A stretch of 64,000 nt of DNA, from NCBI RefSeq assembly GCF_002028455.1, contig NZ_MWUM01000014.1, positions 1 to 64,000 of the forward strand, given 5' to 3'. The position numbers and the translations under genes are program-made. The notes below the pieces were generated by a model. The model did no database searches, was not told where the DNA came from, and saw nothing but the letters and a program-made list of their open reading frames with translations. Source of the stretch: Zoogloea sp. LCSB751. Lineage in GTDB: Bacteria > Pseudomonadota > Gammaproteobacteria > Burkholderiales > Rhodocyclaceae. Each line of letters opens with the position of its first letter. Position 1 is the first letter of the stretch. Positions 19,911-30,400 of the stretch are shown here, piece after piece.

Positions 19911-20876
19911 TTAAAACTCGAGGAGCACCGCGCCCCACGTGAAGCCGCCACCCACGCCTTCGAGCAGGAGGCGCTGCCCGCGCTGGACACGTCCGTCACG
20001 GACCGCATGGTCCAGGGCCAGCGGAATGGAAGCTGCCGACGTATTACCATGCTGGGCCACGGTCGCAATGACCTTCTCCATTGGCACGCCGAGACGCCTG
20101 CCCGTCGCCTGCATGATGCGGATGTTGGCCTGATGAGGAATCAGCCAATCCACCGCATCGAGCGGCACGCCCGCCTGCGCGGTGACCTCGCGGGCCACTT
20201 CGCTCAGAACCCGGACCGCAAACTTGAAGACAGCCTGACCATCCATGCGCAGGAAAGGATCGCCTGTCACGCTGCCGCGATTGATCTGCCCGGGTACGCA
20301 CAGGATGGGGTTGTGGCTGCCGTCAGCGTGCAGCGCCGTAGCCAGGATGCCGGGCTTGTCCGAGGCCTCCAGCACCACCGCACCGGCACCATCGCCAAAC
20401 AGCACGCAGGTGCCGCGATCGTTCCAATCGAGAATACGCGAAAAGACCTCAGCCCCGACGACCAGCGCCCGCTTGTTGCTGCCCGAGCGGATGAACTTCT
20501 CCGCCGTAGCCAGCGCGTAGGCAAACCCCGTGCATACCGCCTGCAGGTCGAAAGCTGCACCGCCGTTGGTGATGCCGAGACGGGCCTGCAGCAGCGTGGC
20601 GGTACTCGGAAAAATGTAATCGGGCGTGGACGTCGCGACGATGATCAGATCGATGTCAGACGGCTGGCAACCCGCCGCTTCGATCGCGCGGACCGAAGCC
20701 TCGTAAGCCAGCTGGCTGGCCGTCACATCCGGCGCTGCCAAGTGGCGCGCACGAATGCCCGTCCGCTCGGCAATCCACTCATCCGACGTATCGATGCCAC
20801 GGGCCACCAGATCGTCGTTGGTAACAGGCTCGCCGGGCAGGTAGCTCCCGGTGCCGGCCACTCGTGCATAAATCAT
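19911..20876 (-). CDS. fabH: 3-oxoacyl-[ACP] synthase III
   Basis: KAS III starts fatty-acid synthesis by condensing acetyl-CoA with malonyl-ACP. The 321-aa protein has Cys115 in [12 protein letters not shown], the histidine motif IPHQANIRI and the asparagine region QHGNTSAAS. Its ATG overlaps the plsX stop by four bases, which supports co-translation in the plsX-fabH-fabD-fabG-acpP-fabF operon. Confidence 0.96.
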   Translation of the reverse strand: MIYARVAGTGSYLPGEPVTNDDLVARGIDTSDEWIAERTGIRARHLAAPDVTASQLAYEASVRAIEAAGCQPSDIDLIIVATSTPDYIFPSTATLLQARLGITNGGAAFDLQAVCTGFAYALATAEKFIRSGSNKRALVVGAEVFSRILDWNDRGTCVLFGDGAGAVVLEASDKPGILATALHADGSHNPILCVPGQINRGSVTGDPFLRMDGQAVFKFAVRVLSEVAREVTAQAGVPLDAVDWLIPHQANIRIMQATGRRLGVPMEKVIATVAQHGNTSAASIPLALDHAVRDGRVQRGQRLLLEGVGGGFTWGAVLLEF

Positions 20877-21886
20877 GCAGCGGACCTTTCACGTTCCATT
20901 CGTTCGCTGATACGTTCGATGAGGCGATTGCGTGCCGCCTCGCCCGCCCGCCAGACAGCCTGCTCGAAAGCGAAGGCATCGGCCGAGCCGTGACTCTTCA
21001 CCACCACGCCACGCAGCCCAAGCAAGGCCGCTCCGTTGTAGCGCCGTGGATCAAGCTTTCGCTTGAAGCCCTTCAGGGCCGACATGGCAAAAAGTGCCGC
21101 CAGTTTGGTCAGCCAGTTGCGGGAAAACTGCTCGCGCAGGAAGGTGGCCATCATCTGCGCCAGCCCTTCGGACGTCTTCAGCGCCACATTACCGACGAAG
21201 CCATCGCACACCACCACATCCACGGTGCCCTTGTAGATGTCGTTGCCTTCCACGTTGCCGTAGAAGTTGAGACCGCTTGCGCGCAACAACTCGGCAGCCT
21301 GCTTGACGACCTCGTTGCCCTTGATCTCTTCCTCGCCGATGTTCAGCAAACCTACGCTGGGACGCTCGTTGTGTTCGACGGCAGCCACCAGCATCGCGCC
21401 CATGATGCCGAACTGCAGCAGATGCTCAGGCGAGCAATCCACGTTAGCACCCAGATCGAGCACATGAGTCTGTCCGCGCAAGGTCGGCAAGGTACTGCAA
21501 ATCGCAGGGCGATCGATACCGGGAAGGGTTTTCAGGACGAAGCGGGAAATCGCCATCAGCGCGCCGGTATTGCCGGCGGACACTGCCGCCTGAGCCTCCC
21601 CGTCCTTGACGAGGTTGACCGCGACGCGCATCGACGAATCCTTCTTGTTGCGCATGGCCAGCGCCGGCGACTCATCCATACCCACCACTTCGGTGGCGCG
21701 ATGGATGCGCAGACGCTCTCCGAACTCGGCCAGGGCCGTTCCGAGGTGAGGCTCGATGGCCTCCGGACGCCCGACAAGGATGATCCGGGTGTCGCGATCT
21801 TCCCGCAGAAAATGCAGGGAAGCCGGCACGGTCACCGAGGGGCCGTGATCGCCCCCCATGCAGTCAATAGCCAGGGTGACAGTCAT
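20873..21886 (-). CDS. plsX: phosphate acyltransferase
   Basis: PlsX converts acyl-ACP to acyl-phosphate for phospholipid synthesis. The 337-aa protein begins [20 protein letters not shown], the usual family start, and contains the conserved [12 protein letters not shown] and [11 protein letters not shown] segments. The ATG at 21886 is chosen over a TTG three codons upstream because it matches the family beginning. rpmF lies directly upstream, as in most proteobacteria. Confidence 0.95.
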   Translation of the reverse strand: MTVTLAIDCMGGDHGPSVTVPASLHFLREDRDTRIILVGRPEAIEPHLGTALAEFGERLRIHRATEVVGMDESPALAMRNKKDSSMRVAVNLVKDGEAQAAVSAGNTGALMAISRFVLKTLPGIDRPAICSTLPTLRGQTHVLDLGANVDCSPEHLLQFGIMGAMLVAAVEHNERPSVGLLNIGEEEIKGNEVVKQAAELLRASGLNFYGNVEGNDIYKGTVDVVVCDGFVGNVALKTSEGLAQMMATFLREQFSRNWLTKLAALFAMSALKGFKRKLDPRRYNGAALLGLRGVVVKSHGSADAFAFEQAVWRAGEAARNRLIERISERMERERSAA

Positions 21887-21964
21887 TCGGCGCAAACAGA
21901 GAGAAGCATGTGTGAAAACGGCGCGAGCGCCCTTAGGCGTCGCGCCGCTCGCGGACAGGGGAAA

Positions 21965-22144
21965 TTACTCGCCCTTGGCCTTGGCAACCTTCTTGCCGCG
22001 ATAGACGCCGGACGGCGACACGTGGTGGCGCAGATGCACTTCACCGGTGGTCGGCTCGACGGCCAGCGGGGGGGCAACCAGGAAATCGTGGGAACGATGC
22101 ATACCGCGCTTGGACGGGGACTTTTTGTTCTGTTGAACAGCCAT
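21965..22144 (-). CDS. rpmF: 50S ribosomal protein L32
   Basis: A 59-aa basic protein starting [20 protein letters not shown] and ending KVAKAKGE. This is the L32 sequence of the non-zinc type as far as I can see, since it lacks the CxxC pairs. It sits between yceD and plsX, the standard order, with an AAGGAG-like Shine-Dalgarno before its ATG. Confidence 0.97.
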   Translation of the reverse strand: MAVQQNKKSPSKRGMHRSHDFLVAPPLAVEPTTGEVHLRHHVSPSGVYRGKKVAKAKGE

Positions 22145-22165
22145 GAAACACTCCTTGAGGAATAC

Positions 22166-22660
22166 TTAAACCTTGCCGCGCAACTGGCGCAGAACGGCGA
22201 AGGGCGAAATCTCTTCATTGCCTCCGGCTTTCACCGGCGGTTCGCAATTTTCGTGGCGCGGCACCAAGGGCAAGGCGAGGAGCACCTCGTCTTCCACCAA
22301 GGCCAGCAGATCGGTGTGGGGCTCCACCTCAAGGGCGTCCACCTCGTCGTTCTCCAGTTCATCCTCCGGCAATTCTTCACCGGCACGAAGCAGCAGGAGA
22401 CGATTCCGCACACTGCAAGGCCACACCAAAGCCTCAAGACAGCGCTGACACTGCAACACCAGGTCACCCTGAACCTGCAGATCGACGTAGAGCTTGCCCT
22501 CGTCGTTACGCTCGCCCTGAAACTCGAACGTCACCGTGCCGACCGGCTCCAGCAGGGAATCGGTCAGACGACCGAGACTCTTAACCGGTACCGTGCCTTG
22601 CACGCTACGCCCATCTCTGGCCAGCGTCCGCAGGTCGATCACGAAGCTTTCTTGCGACAT
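22166..22660 (-). CDS. yceD: DUF177 protein YceD (23S rRNA accumulation protein)
   Basis: A 164-aa acidic protein of the DUF177 family, which in proteobacteria precedes rpmF. YceD relatives influence 23S rRNA accumulation. The conserved Cys pair CQRCLEAL is present near residue 75, followed by an acidic stretch (EELPEDELENDEVDALEVE). It diverges from maf and probably leads the rpmF-plsX-fab operon. Confidence 0.92.
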   Translation of the reverse strand: MSQESFVIDLRTLARDGRSVQGTVPVKSLGRLTDSLLEPVGTVTFEFQGERNDEGKLYVDLQVQGDLVLQCQRCLEALVWPCSVRNRLLLLRAGEELPEDELENDEVDALEVEPHTDLLALVEDEVLLALPLVPRHENCEPPVKAGGNEEISPFAVLRQLRGKV

Positions 22661-22747
22661 AAGCGCGGCATGATATTATTTTCGGCTCCCCGTGTCAAAA
22701 CCCTGCTTGATTGCGCCAGCCCTATCCGCGGCAGGCCTTCCGCTACG

Positions 22748-23323
22748 ATGAAACTCGTTCTCGCATCCACCTCGACCTACCGCCGCGAACTCCTCCAGCG
22801 CTTCGACCTGCCCTTCGAGGTTGCCCGCCCGGACATCGACGAAACGCCGCTCCCCGGCGAGGCGCCACAAGCCACCGCCGAACGGCTCGCGGTGGAAAAA
22901 GCTCGTGCAGTTGCCGCCCGATTTCCCGACGCACTGATCATCGGCAGCGACCAGGTGGCCTACATGGGTGAGGCCCTCTTCGGCAAACCCGGAACCGTGG
23001 AGCGGGCCGTTGCCCAGCTCAAGTCGATGAGCGGCCGCACGGTCATCTTCCACACTGCCCTCGCCCTGCTCAATACACGCAGCGGTCATGTGCAAGTGGA
23101 GGCCGTTCCGACCGAAGTCCGCTTCCGCAACCTGAGTGACGACGAGATCGTGCGTTACGTAAACAAGGAACGCCCCCTCGACTGCGCCGGCAGCGCAAAA
23201 TCGGAAGGGCTCGGCATCGCGCTGCTGGATGCCCTCAGCGGCGACGACCCCAACGCCCTGATCGGCCTGCCGCTGATCGCGCTGGCCCGCATGCTGCGCA
23301 ACGAAGGCATCGCCCTCCCCTGA
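22748..23323 (+). CDS. maf: Maf/YceF-type nucleoside triphosphate pyrophosphatase
   Basis: Maf proteins hydrolyse modified or non-canonical nucleoside triphosphates to monophosphates; the YceF subgroup, which lies next to yceD-rpmF, prefers 7-methyl-GTP. The 191-aa protein starts MKLVLASTSTYRRELLQR and has the catalytic stretch IIGSDQVA and the C-terminal SGDDPNALIGLPL. It starts at the ATG at 22748, diverging from yceD by 87 bases. A much longer open frame upstream of it is only the antisense of plsX and yceD. Confidence 0.94.
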   Translation: MKLVLASTSTYRRELLQRFDLPFEVARPDIDETPLPGEAPQATAERLAVEKARAVAARFPDALIIGSDQVAYMGEALFGKPGTVERAVAQLKSMSGRTVIFHTALALLNTRSGHVQVEAVPTEVRFRNLSDDEIVRYVNKERPLDCAGSAKSEGLGIALLDALSGDDPNALIGLPLIALARMLRNEGIALP

Positions 23324-23325
23324 CC

Positions 23326-24039
23326 ATGAGCAGCGGCACCCTCTACCTGATCCCGGTCAGCCTCGGCCCTGCATCCACCGGACTGACCACCCCGGCCGAC
23401 GTCGCCACCCGCGCGCGCAGCCTGAGCTATTTCGTCGTCGAAAATGCCAAGACGGCCCGCGCGGAACTGAAGCGCTTCGAGCACCCGCAACCGCTGCGCG
23501 AACTCGACATCCGCGAACTGCCGGAAAAACCGTCCGCCTCCGACCTGGATGCACTGCTCGCCCCGCTGCTCGCCGGCAGCGATGCCGGCCTGATGTCCGA
23601 AGCCGGCTGCCCGGCCGTTGCCGATCCAGGCGCCCTGCTGGCCCGTCGCGCCCACGAACTGGGCATCCGCGTCGCACCGCTGGTCGGCCCGTCGTCCTTG
23701 CTGCTGGCGCTGATGGGCTCTGGACTCAACGGCCAGAGCTTCGCCTTCCACGGCTACCTGCCGGTGGACGAAGAGGCCCGCAACCGGCACATCCGCGAAC
23801 TGGAAGCCGAATCGGCACGCTTTTCCCGCACCCAGCTGTTCATCGAGACCCCGTACCGCAACCAGCGGATGTTCGAAGCCCTGCGCAGCGTCTGCAAGGC
23901 CGACACACGCCTGTGCGTCGCCCGCGACCTGACGCTCGACAGCGAATGGATCCACACCCGCCCGGTCGCCGAATGGAAAAAAATCGCCGCACCGGAACTG
24001 GCGAAGCGGCCAACCGTCTTCCTGATCCTCGCCGCCTGA
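23326..24039 (+). CDS. SAM-dependent methyltransferase, tetrapyrrole-methylase fold (RsmI-like)
   Basis: A 237-aa class III methyltransferase. It resembles RsmI, the 16S rRNA C1402 2'-O-methyltransferase, with the start GTLYLIPVSLGP, the SAM-loop region GLMSEAGCPAVADPGALL and the late segment RTQLFIETPYRNQRMFEAL. It is shorter than genuine RsmI (about 280 aa) and lacks the C-terminal extension, so it belongs to the paralogous group often found beside maf. Its target is not known. It starts two bases after the maf stop and is probably co-transcribed with it. Confidence 0.85.
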   Translation: MSSGTLYLIPVSLGPASTGLTTPADVATRARSLSYFVVENAKTARAELKRFEHPQPLRELDIRELPEKPSASDLDALLAPLLAGSDAGLMSEAGCPAVADPGALLARRAHELGIRVAPLVGPSSLLLALMGSGLNGQSFAFHGYLPVDEEARNRHIRELEAESARFSRTQLFIETPYRNQRMFEALRSVCKADTRLCVARDLTLDSEWIHTRPVAEWKKIAAPELAKRPTVFLILAA

Positions 24040-24045
24040 CGGCGG

Positions 24046-24987
24046 TCAACGCACCGTCGTTTTTCCCAGCGTATTCATCAGGCTTTCGGCCATATCAGTG
24101 CCGAAGCGCTCCGCAAAACGTTCGGCCAGCCCGGGCTTCTGCGTGAAATCACGGACGTTTTCCGCCTTGATGACATCCCGCGCCACGGAGGCGACGGTGC
24201 CGAAGCCATCGGCCAGACCGAGCTGAACACTCTTCGCGCCGGTCCACATCAAGCCGGAGAACATGTCCGGCGTCTCCTGCAAGCGCGTACCCCGCCCCTT
24301 CCGCACCGCTGCGATGAACTGCCCGTGGATATCGCCCAGCATGGATTTCGCATGCTCGAGCTGCTTCGGATTCTGCGGCGAATACGGGTCGAGAAAGCCC
24401 TTGTTCTCTCCCGCCGTCAGCAGGCGACGCTCGACGCCCAGCTTGTCCATCAGCCCGGCAAAACCGAAACCGTCCATCAACACGCCGATCGACCCGACGA
24501 TGCTCGCCTTGTCCACGAAGATCCGGTCCGCCGCCACCGCCACATAGTAGCCGCCCGATGCGCAGACATCCTCGACCACCGCATAGACCGGCACCTGCGG
24601 ATGCAGCGCACGCAGCCGGCCGATCTCGTCATTGATGATGCCGGCCTGCACCGGACTCCCGCCGGGACTGTTGATGCGCAGCACGACGCCCTGGGTACCG
24701 CTGTCATCGAACGCCGATTGCAAGGCCGCCACGATCCGCTCGGCGCTAGCCTCACCCTTCGCAGCGATCACGCCATCGACGCTCACAAGCGCAGTGAAGC
24801 GCCCACCATCGAGCGGCTCAGCCGCGCCGAAATCGCCCAGGATCCACAGCGCGAGGCCCACGTAGAACACCGCCACCAGCTTGAAGAACACCCCCCAGCG
24901 GCGCCGCCGTTTCTGTTCCGCCACCCCCTCCAGCGCCAGCTTTTCCAACACCCGGCGCTCCCAATGCTCAGACCGATTCTCGTCCAT
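24046..24987 (-). CDS. signal peptide peptidase SppA-like S49 peptidase
   Basis: A 313-aa inner-membrane serine protease of family S49, the short SppA or SohB-like form. Its single N-terminal membrane helix (FKLVAVFYVGLALWILGDF, about residues 35-53) follows a basic cytosolic stretch. The catalytic regions RINSPGGSPVQ and VCASGGYYVAVAADRIF are intact, followed by GSIGVLMDGFGF. It starts at ATG 24987, two bases after the Rieske stop. A role in degrading residual signal peptides or membrane proteins is inferred from the family. Confidence 0.9.
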   Translation of the reverse strand: MDENRSEHWERRVLEKLALEGVAEQKRRRRWGVFFKLVAVFYVGLALWILGDFGAAEPLDGGRFTALVSVDGVIAAKGEASAERIVAALQSAFDDSGTQGVVLRINSPGGSPVQAGIINDEIGRLRALHPQVPVYAVVEDVCASGGYYVAVAADRIFVDKASIVGSIGVLMDGFGFAGLMDKLGVERRLLTAGENKGFLDPYSPQNPKQLEHAKSMLGDIHGQFIAAVRKGRGTRLQETPDMFSGLMWTGAKSVQLGLADGFGTVASVARDVIKAENVRDFTQKPGLAERFAERFGTDMAESLMNTLGKTTVR

Positions 24988-24989
24988 CA

Positions 24990-25337
24990 CTATTCGCCTG
25001 CAAGAAATACCATTCCGTCGCGCTCTTCGACGGACAGCGCCAACAAGCGCTTGCCCCGACACGGCCCAGCCACGCAGCGGCCGCTCTCCGGCTCATAGAG
25101 AGCACCGTGAGTCGCACAGACCAGGTAAAGACGGTCATCGTCGAAGAAACGCCCGGGCGTCCAGTCCAGCTCGATCGGCACATGGGCGCAGCGATTCAGG
25201 TAGGCATGCACCCGCCCACGAAAACGCACGACGAAGGCCGGCTCCTCACCCGTGACACGGGTGACGCTGAAGCGCACCCCGTCCTCGCCTTCCCGGACTG
25301 CGTCCGACGGACAGATCAGGCGTTGCGTTCCAGCCAT
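24990..25337 (-). CDS. Rieske [2Fe-2S] ferredoxin-like protein
   Basis: A 115-aa single-domain Rieske protein with the cluster ligands Cys50-X-His52 (NRCAHVPIELD) and Cys74-X2-His77 (VCATHGALY). It has no signal peptide or membrane anchor, so it should be cytosolic. It overlaps the end of the upstream HAD gene by 22 bases and lies two bases before the SppA-like gene. It may serve as an electron carrier; no partner oxygenase is nearby, so its role is open. Confidence 0.9.
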   Translation of the reverse strand: MAGTQRLICPSDAVREGEDGVRFSVTRVTGEEPAFVVRFRGRVHAYLNRCAHVPIELDWTPGRFFDDDRLYLVCATHGALYEPESGRCVAGPCRGKRLLALSVEERDGMVFLAGE

Positions 25338-25972
25338 TCCCGCAACTCCGCCGGCGAATGCACGCAGGCCAGCGGCGCCTCGGCCTGCAACTGCTCCACC
25401 GGGTGCGCCCCGAAACTCACCGCCAGCCCTGCCACCCCGGCATTCTTGGCCATCTGCAGATCGTGGGTGGTATCGCCGATCATCAGGCAGGACGCCTGCG
25501 CCACGCCCAACTCATCCATCAGCTCATCGAGCATCGCCGGATGCGGCTTGGAGAAGCACTCGTCGGCACAGCGGGTCGCATGGAAGTATTCGCCCAGCCC
25601 AGAAAACGACAGCGCCCGCTCCAACCCCTTGCGACTCTTGCCCGTAGCCACTGCCAGCAAGTGGCCGCGCTCACGCAATGCCGCGATCAGCTCGACCGTT
25701 CCGTCGAACAGTGTCAGCTGATGGTCGCCGGACAGGTAGTGATGGCGATAACGCTCGACCATCTGCGGATAGTCCGACTCCGCCAGCTCGGGCACGGCGT
25801 AATGCAGCGCATCGCTGAGACCGAGGCCGATCACGTGGCGAGCCCGGACATCCGACGGTACCGGCAAACCGAGATCGGCCGCCGAGGCCTGAATTGCGCG
25901 CACGATGGCCGCCGCCGAATCCATCAGCGTGCCATCCCAGTCGAAGACAATCAGTTCGAAACGCTTAGCCAT
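25316..25972 (-). CDS. HAD-superfamily phosphatase (phosphoglycolate phosphatase-like)
   Basis: A 218-aa haloacid-dehalogenase hydrolase with motif I FDWDGTLMDS, motif II VATGKSR, a helical cap domain and motif III/IV MIGDTTHDLQMAKNAG. It is similar to the Gph-like family that neighbours rluC in betaproteobacteria; the substrate may be phosphoglycolate or another small phosphate ester. The ATG at 25972 overlaps the end of rluC by eight bases. Confidence 0.88.
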   Translation of the reverse strand: MAKRFELIVFDWDGTLMDSAAAIVRAIQASAADLGLPVPSDVRARHVIGLGLSDALHYAVPELAESDYPQMVERYRHHYLSGDHQLTLFDGTVELIAALRERGHLLAVATGKSRKGLERALSFSGLGEYFHATRCADECFSKPHPAMLDELMDELGVAQASCLMIGDTTHDLQMAKNAGVAGLAVSFGAHPVEQLQAEAPLACVHSPAELREWLERNA

Positions 25973-26921
25973 ATTCCTTCTCTTCCGTTTGCTCGACCTG
26001 CACCACATGGCGCTCCAGCTCTGGCGGCAGCGGCGCCTCCAGCTCGATCAGCTGGTCCGTCAGCGGGTGATGGAAGGCGAGCTTCGCCGCGTGCAGGAAC
26101 ATCCGCTTGAACCCCTGCTTTTCGAGTTGCTTGTTGAGCGAAAAATCCCCGTACTTGTCATCGCCGCACAAGGGAAAGCCCAAGTGGCTCAGATGCACGC
26201 GGATCTGGTGCGTGCGGCCGGTCTTCAGCTCGACCTCGACCAGACTGTAGCTCTGCCAGCGCTTCAGCAGCCTGACGATGCTGTGCGCCGGCTTGCCCTC
26301 GGAGTTCACGCTGACGCGGCGCTCGCCGCCTTCGGTCAGGTATTTGTGCAGGGCCAGCTTGACGTGCTGCATCGGATTCAGCCAGCGTCCGGCTACCAGA
26401 GTCAGATAGCGCTTGCGCACCTTGCCTTCGCGCATCATGTCGTGCAGCACGGTCAGCGCACTGCGCTTCTTGGCCACGATCAGCAGGCCCGAGGTTTCCC
26501 GGTCGAGGCGATGCACCAGCTCGAGGAACTTCGCCTCTGGCCGCTGGCGGCGCAGCTGCTCGATGACGCCGAAGCTGACGCCACTCCCCCCGTGCACGGC
26601 CAGACCGGCCGGCTTGTCGAGCACCAGCAAAGCCTCGTCCTCGAAGACGATGTCGAAGGGTTTGCCAAACGGCACGACCGGCTCCGCGGCCTTCTCCGCC
26701 AAGCGGATCGGCGGGATGCGCACCTCGTCGTCGAGCTGCAGGCGGTAGGTCTGATCCACCCGCCGGCTATTCACACGTACTTCCCCGCTGCGCAGGATGC
26801 GATAGACGTGACTCTTCGGCACGCCCTTGCAGACACGAACCAGGAAGTTGTCGATGCGCTGCCCTGCGCTGGCGTCATCCACGCGGACACGCATGACAGA
26901 GGGTGCTTTACTCAAGGCCAT
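25965..26921 (-). CDS. rluC: 23S rRNA pseudouridine synthase (positions 955/2504/2580)
   Basis: RluC isomerises three uridines in 23S rRNA. The 318-aa protein has an N-terminal S4 RNA-binding domain (residues about 22-80, IDNFLVRVCKGVPKSHVYR) and the RluA-type catalytic domain with the aspartate motif VHRLDRETSGLLI. The chosen ATG at 26921 (MALSKAPSV) precedes the S4 domain by a family-like distance. Divergent orientation from rne is the same as in Escherichia coli and supports RluC rather than RluD. Confidence 0.93.
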   Translation of the reverse strand: MALSKAPSVMRVRVDDASAGQRIDNFLVRVCKGVPKSHVYRILRSGEVRVNSRRVDQTYRLQLDDEVRIPPIRLAEKAAEPVVPFGKPFDIVFEDEALLVLDKPAGLAVHGGSGVSFGVIEQLRRQRPEAKFLELVHRLDRETSGLLIVAKKRSALTVLHDMMREGKVRKRYLTLVAGRWLNPMQHVKLALHKYLTEGGERRVSVNSEGKPAHSIVRLLKRWQSYSLVEVELKTGRTHQIRVHLSHLGFPLCGDDKYGDFSLNKQLEKQGFKRMFLHAAKLAFHHPLTDQLIELEAPLPPELERHVVQVEQTEEKEYG

Positions 26922-26944
26922 CTTTTTGAAATATACTGGCGAGC

Positions 26945-27461
26945 GGTTTTTCGGTTCTGATGCATCGCACTTGCCCAGGCGTGTTGTGAAAACTTCAACA
27001 CCGGTCCGTGCCATGCCGGAGCGACTCGACACTGGTCATCCAGCGTCACACCCGCTCCCGAAACACCGCAGGAAGGTCCATCGCCAGACAAAAAGAGGGC
27101 GATGGTACTGTATTCGACAATAAACTTGTACTTATTGCGCGTTAGCGCACACGCAGTTTGACGGCCCTGAATTCAGGGACGGTGAAGTAGTCCTGGAGAG
27201 CAGGCCCGAGGTCGCAAAGGGAAATGCCGTCGTACCTGAGAGTACGGCACGGCACAGGAGTTGCGAGACCAGTCGTGCCCACAGGTCAATCACTGTCCCC
27301 AGCGGAAAATCGCGGTTCAGGGTGCATAGACGAACCCCGCCGCCCACATTAGTTTGATTCCCCTCGATGAAGGATAGTCGCGACAACGCCAAACTAAGTC
27401 ACCGCAGTTAAGCGGTGGCGCGGTTCGTCCTGCCCGTGTGCTGCGCGGGAGAAGAAGACGA
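26945..27461 (+). promoter_or_regulatory. long 5' leader of rne
   Basis: The 540 bases between rluC and rne hold no convincing gene. A TATACT element lies at 26932-26937, placing a possible start near 26945 and giving a leader of about 515 nt. Potential hairpins include CCCTGAATTCAGGG (27165-27178), GCGC-GTTA-GCGC (27137-27148), a CGTAC/GTACG stem (27231-27246) and ACCGC/GCGGT (27401-27416). In enterobacteria a long structured rne leader lets RNase E autoregulate its own mRNA; the same use here is inferred. The promoter is weakly supported because no good -35 is seen. Confidence 0.4.
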
Positions 27462-30400
27462 ATGAAGCGCATGCTCTTCAATGCAACGCAGGCCGAGGAA
27501 CTCCGCGTTGCCATTGTCGACGGTCAGAAACTGATCGATCTCGACATTGAATCGGCCGCCAAGGAACAACGCAAAAGCAATATCTACAAAGCCGTCATTA
27601 CGCGCATCGAGCCCAGTCTCGAAGCCGCGTTTGTCGACTACGGCGCCGAGCGCCACGGCTTCCTGCCGTTCAAGGAAATCTCCCGCTCTTACTTCCAGCC
27701 TGGCGTCGAAGCCAGCCGTGCATCCATCAAGGAAGCGCTGAAGGAAGGCCAGGAACTGATCGTCCAGGTCGAGAAGGACGAGCGCGGCAACAAGGGGGCC
27801 GCCCTCACCACCTTCGTTTCGCTGGCAGGCCGCTATCTGGTGCTGATGCCCAACAACCCCCGGGGTGGTGGCGTGTCCCGCCGCGTCGAGGGCGACGAGC
27901 GTGCCGAACTGCGCGACGTCATGGACCAGCTCGAAGTTCCGGGCGGTATGAGCCTGATCGCCCGCACCGCCGCCATCGGCCGCAACGCCGAAGAGCTGCA
28001 GTGGGACTTGAACTACCTGCTGCAACTGTGGCGCGCCATCGACGGCGCCGCCGAGTCCCAGGCCGGCGCCTTCCTGATCTACCAGGAAGGCAGCCTGGTG
28101 ATCCGTGCGATCCGCGACTACTTCCAGCCGGACATCGGCGAGATCCTGATCGACACCGACGACGTGTACGAGCAGGCGCGCCAGTTCATGGCCCACGTGA
28201 TGCCGCAGAACGTGAACCGCGTGAAGCGCTATCACGACGACGTTCCGCTGTTCTCCCGCTTCCAGATCGAACACCAGATCGAGTCCGCCTACTCGCGCCA
28301 GGTCAGCCTGCCGTCCGGCGGCGCCATCGTGATCGACCACACCGAAGCGCTGGTGTCGGTGGACGTGAACTCCGGCCGCGCCACCCGCGGTGCTGACATC
28401 GAGGAAACCGCCTTCAAGACCAACTGCGAAGCCGCCGACGAAGTGGCCCGCCAGTTGCGTCTGCGCGACCTCGGCGGCCTGATCGTCATCGACTTCATCG
28501 ACATGGAGTCGCAAAAGAACCAGCGCGAAGTCGAGAACCGCCTGCGCGACGCCCTGCGCTACGACCGTGCCCGCGTCCAGACCGGCAAGATCAGCCGCTT
28601 CGGCCTGCTCGAGCTGTCCCGCCAACGCCTGCGCCCGGCCCTCGCCGAAACCAGCTACATTCCCTGCCCGCGCTGTAACGGCACCGGCCACACCCGCAGC
28701 ACCGAATCGTCGGCCCTGCACATCCTGCGCATCCTCGAAGAGGAAGCCATGAAGGACAACACCGGCGCCCTGCACTGCCAGGTTCCGGTGGATGTGGCGA
28801 CCTTCCTGCTCAACGAGAAGCGCGACGACATCGCCAAGATCGAGCTGCGCCACAAGGTCAACCTGGTGCTGATCCCCAATCGTCACCTGGAAACCCCGCA
28901 GCACGAGATCATCCGCCTGCGCCACGACCAGCTCAACAACGACGAGTCCAGCCTGCCGAGCTACCGCATGGCTACCCAGCCGGCTGGCGAAACCTACACC
29001 CCGCCGTCGGCCAATCCGGAACGCCCGGTGCGCCAGGAAGCCGCCGTCAAGGGCATCACCCCCGACCAACCGGCCCCGGTGGTCGAAGCGAAGGTCGCGC
29101 CGGTTGCCGCTGTGCCGGAAAGCCAACCCGGCATCCTGGCCCGCATCTTCGCCTTCTTCCGCGGAGAGAAGCAGCCTGAGCCGGCACCGGTGGTGGCTCA
29201 GCCCGAAACGCCGCGCCGTGAAGCCCGTCCACGCAACGAACGCAACCGTCGTGACGGTCGCGACAACCGCGGTCGCCGGGAAGGACAGCGTGAAGAGCGC
29301 GGCGAACGTGGCGAACGCCAGGAGCGCAGCGACAACCGCGAAGCCCGTGAAACCCGCGAGCCCCGCGAAAACGGACGCAACAACTCCGGCGAAGTGCAGC
29401 AGGCCGAGCAGCGCGAGAAACGTCCGCGCGGCGAACGCCAGGAGCGCGGCGAACGTGGCGAACGCGAAGGCCGCACCAGCGAGCGCGGTGAACGCGGCGA
29501 ACGTCGTAGCCGCAACAATCAGGCGCCCAAGGCCGCCGAGGCGGAAGGCATCGTCGCCAGCGCCGAGCAGGTGACAGCCAGCGCCGTCGCCGCGACGAGC
29601 GCCCCGGCGGAAACCAGCCCGGCGCCGGCTGAAGGCGAAGGCAATGAACGCAGCCGCCGCAGCCGTCGCGGCCGTCGTGGCGGCCGCCGCAACGAGGAAG
29701 CCTCCAGCGCAGAGGCCGCCAGCCAAGGCGAACTGGAGATCGGCGAACAGGCCCAGGCCGTGGCCGCCGCTTCCGAGGAGGCGGCTGCCCCGGCAGCGGA
29801 AGCCGTCGCTGCTGCCCCGCAGGCCGCAGCCAGCGAAGCACCGGCAGTCGACGCCAACCCGGTCGCCGAGCCCACTCCGGCAATCACCGTAGTGCCTGAA
29901 CCGGAGGCCATAACTCAAACCACACCGATCGAGACAACGCCTGCTGTCGAGTCCACCGTCGAAACGCCGGCCATTACCGCTGCCGTCGTGGAAGCCCCTG
30001 CCGCAGCGCCGGTAAAGCCCGACCTGATCGAACAGGCTGTTGCCGCCGTCGGCCAACCGGCAGCGGAGCGTGCTCCGACCGAAGCCTTGCCGGCCACCGT
30101 CGAGACAGCAGCCGCAGAACCGGCTCCCGCCCTCGTCGTGGAGAGCCCGGCAAGCGAGGCTTCTCCGGTCGCTACCGCGGCCGAAGCCCAGCCTGAAGTA
30201 GTGGCAGCACAGCCGGCCCCGACCGTCGCGGAGCAAGAAGCCGCACCGGCAAATGTCGAAGCTGCCCCCGTCGAGACCACCCCGGAAGTACAGGCTGTCA
30301 GCACTCCGGAAACCCACCCGGAAGCGCCGGTTGTAGCCAGCCCGGCGATCGATCTGTCGGGCAGCGGGCTGGTACTGGTTGAGACCCGCACGGATGCCGT

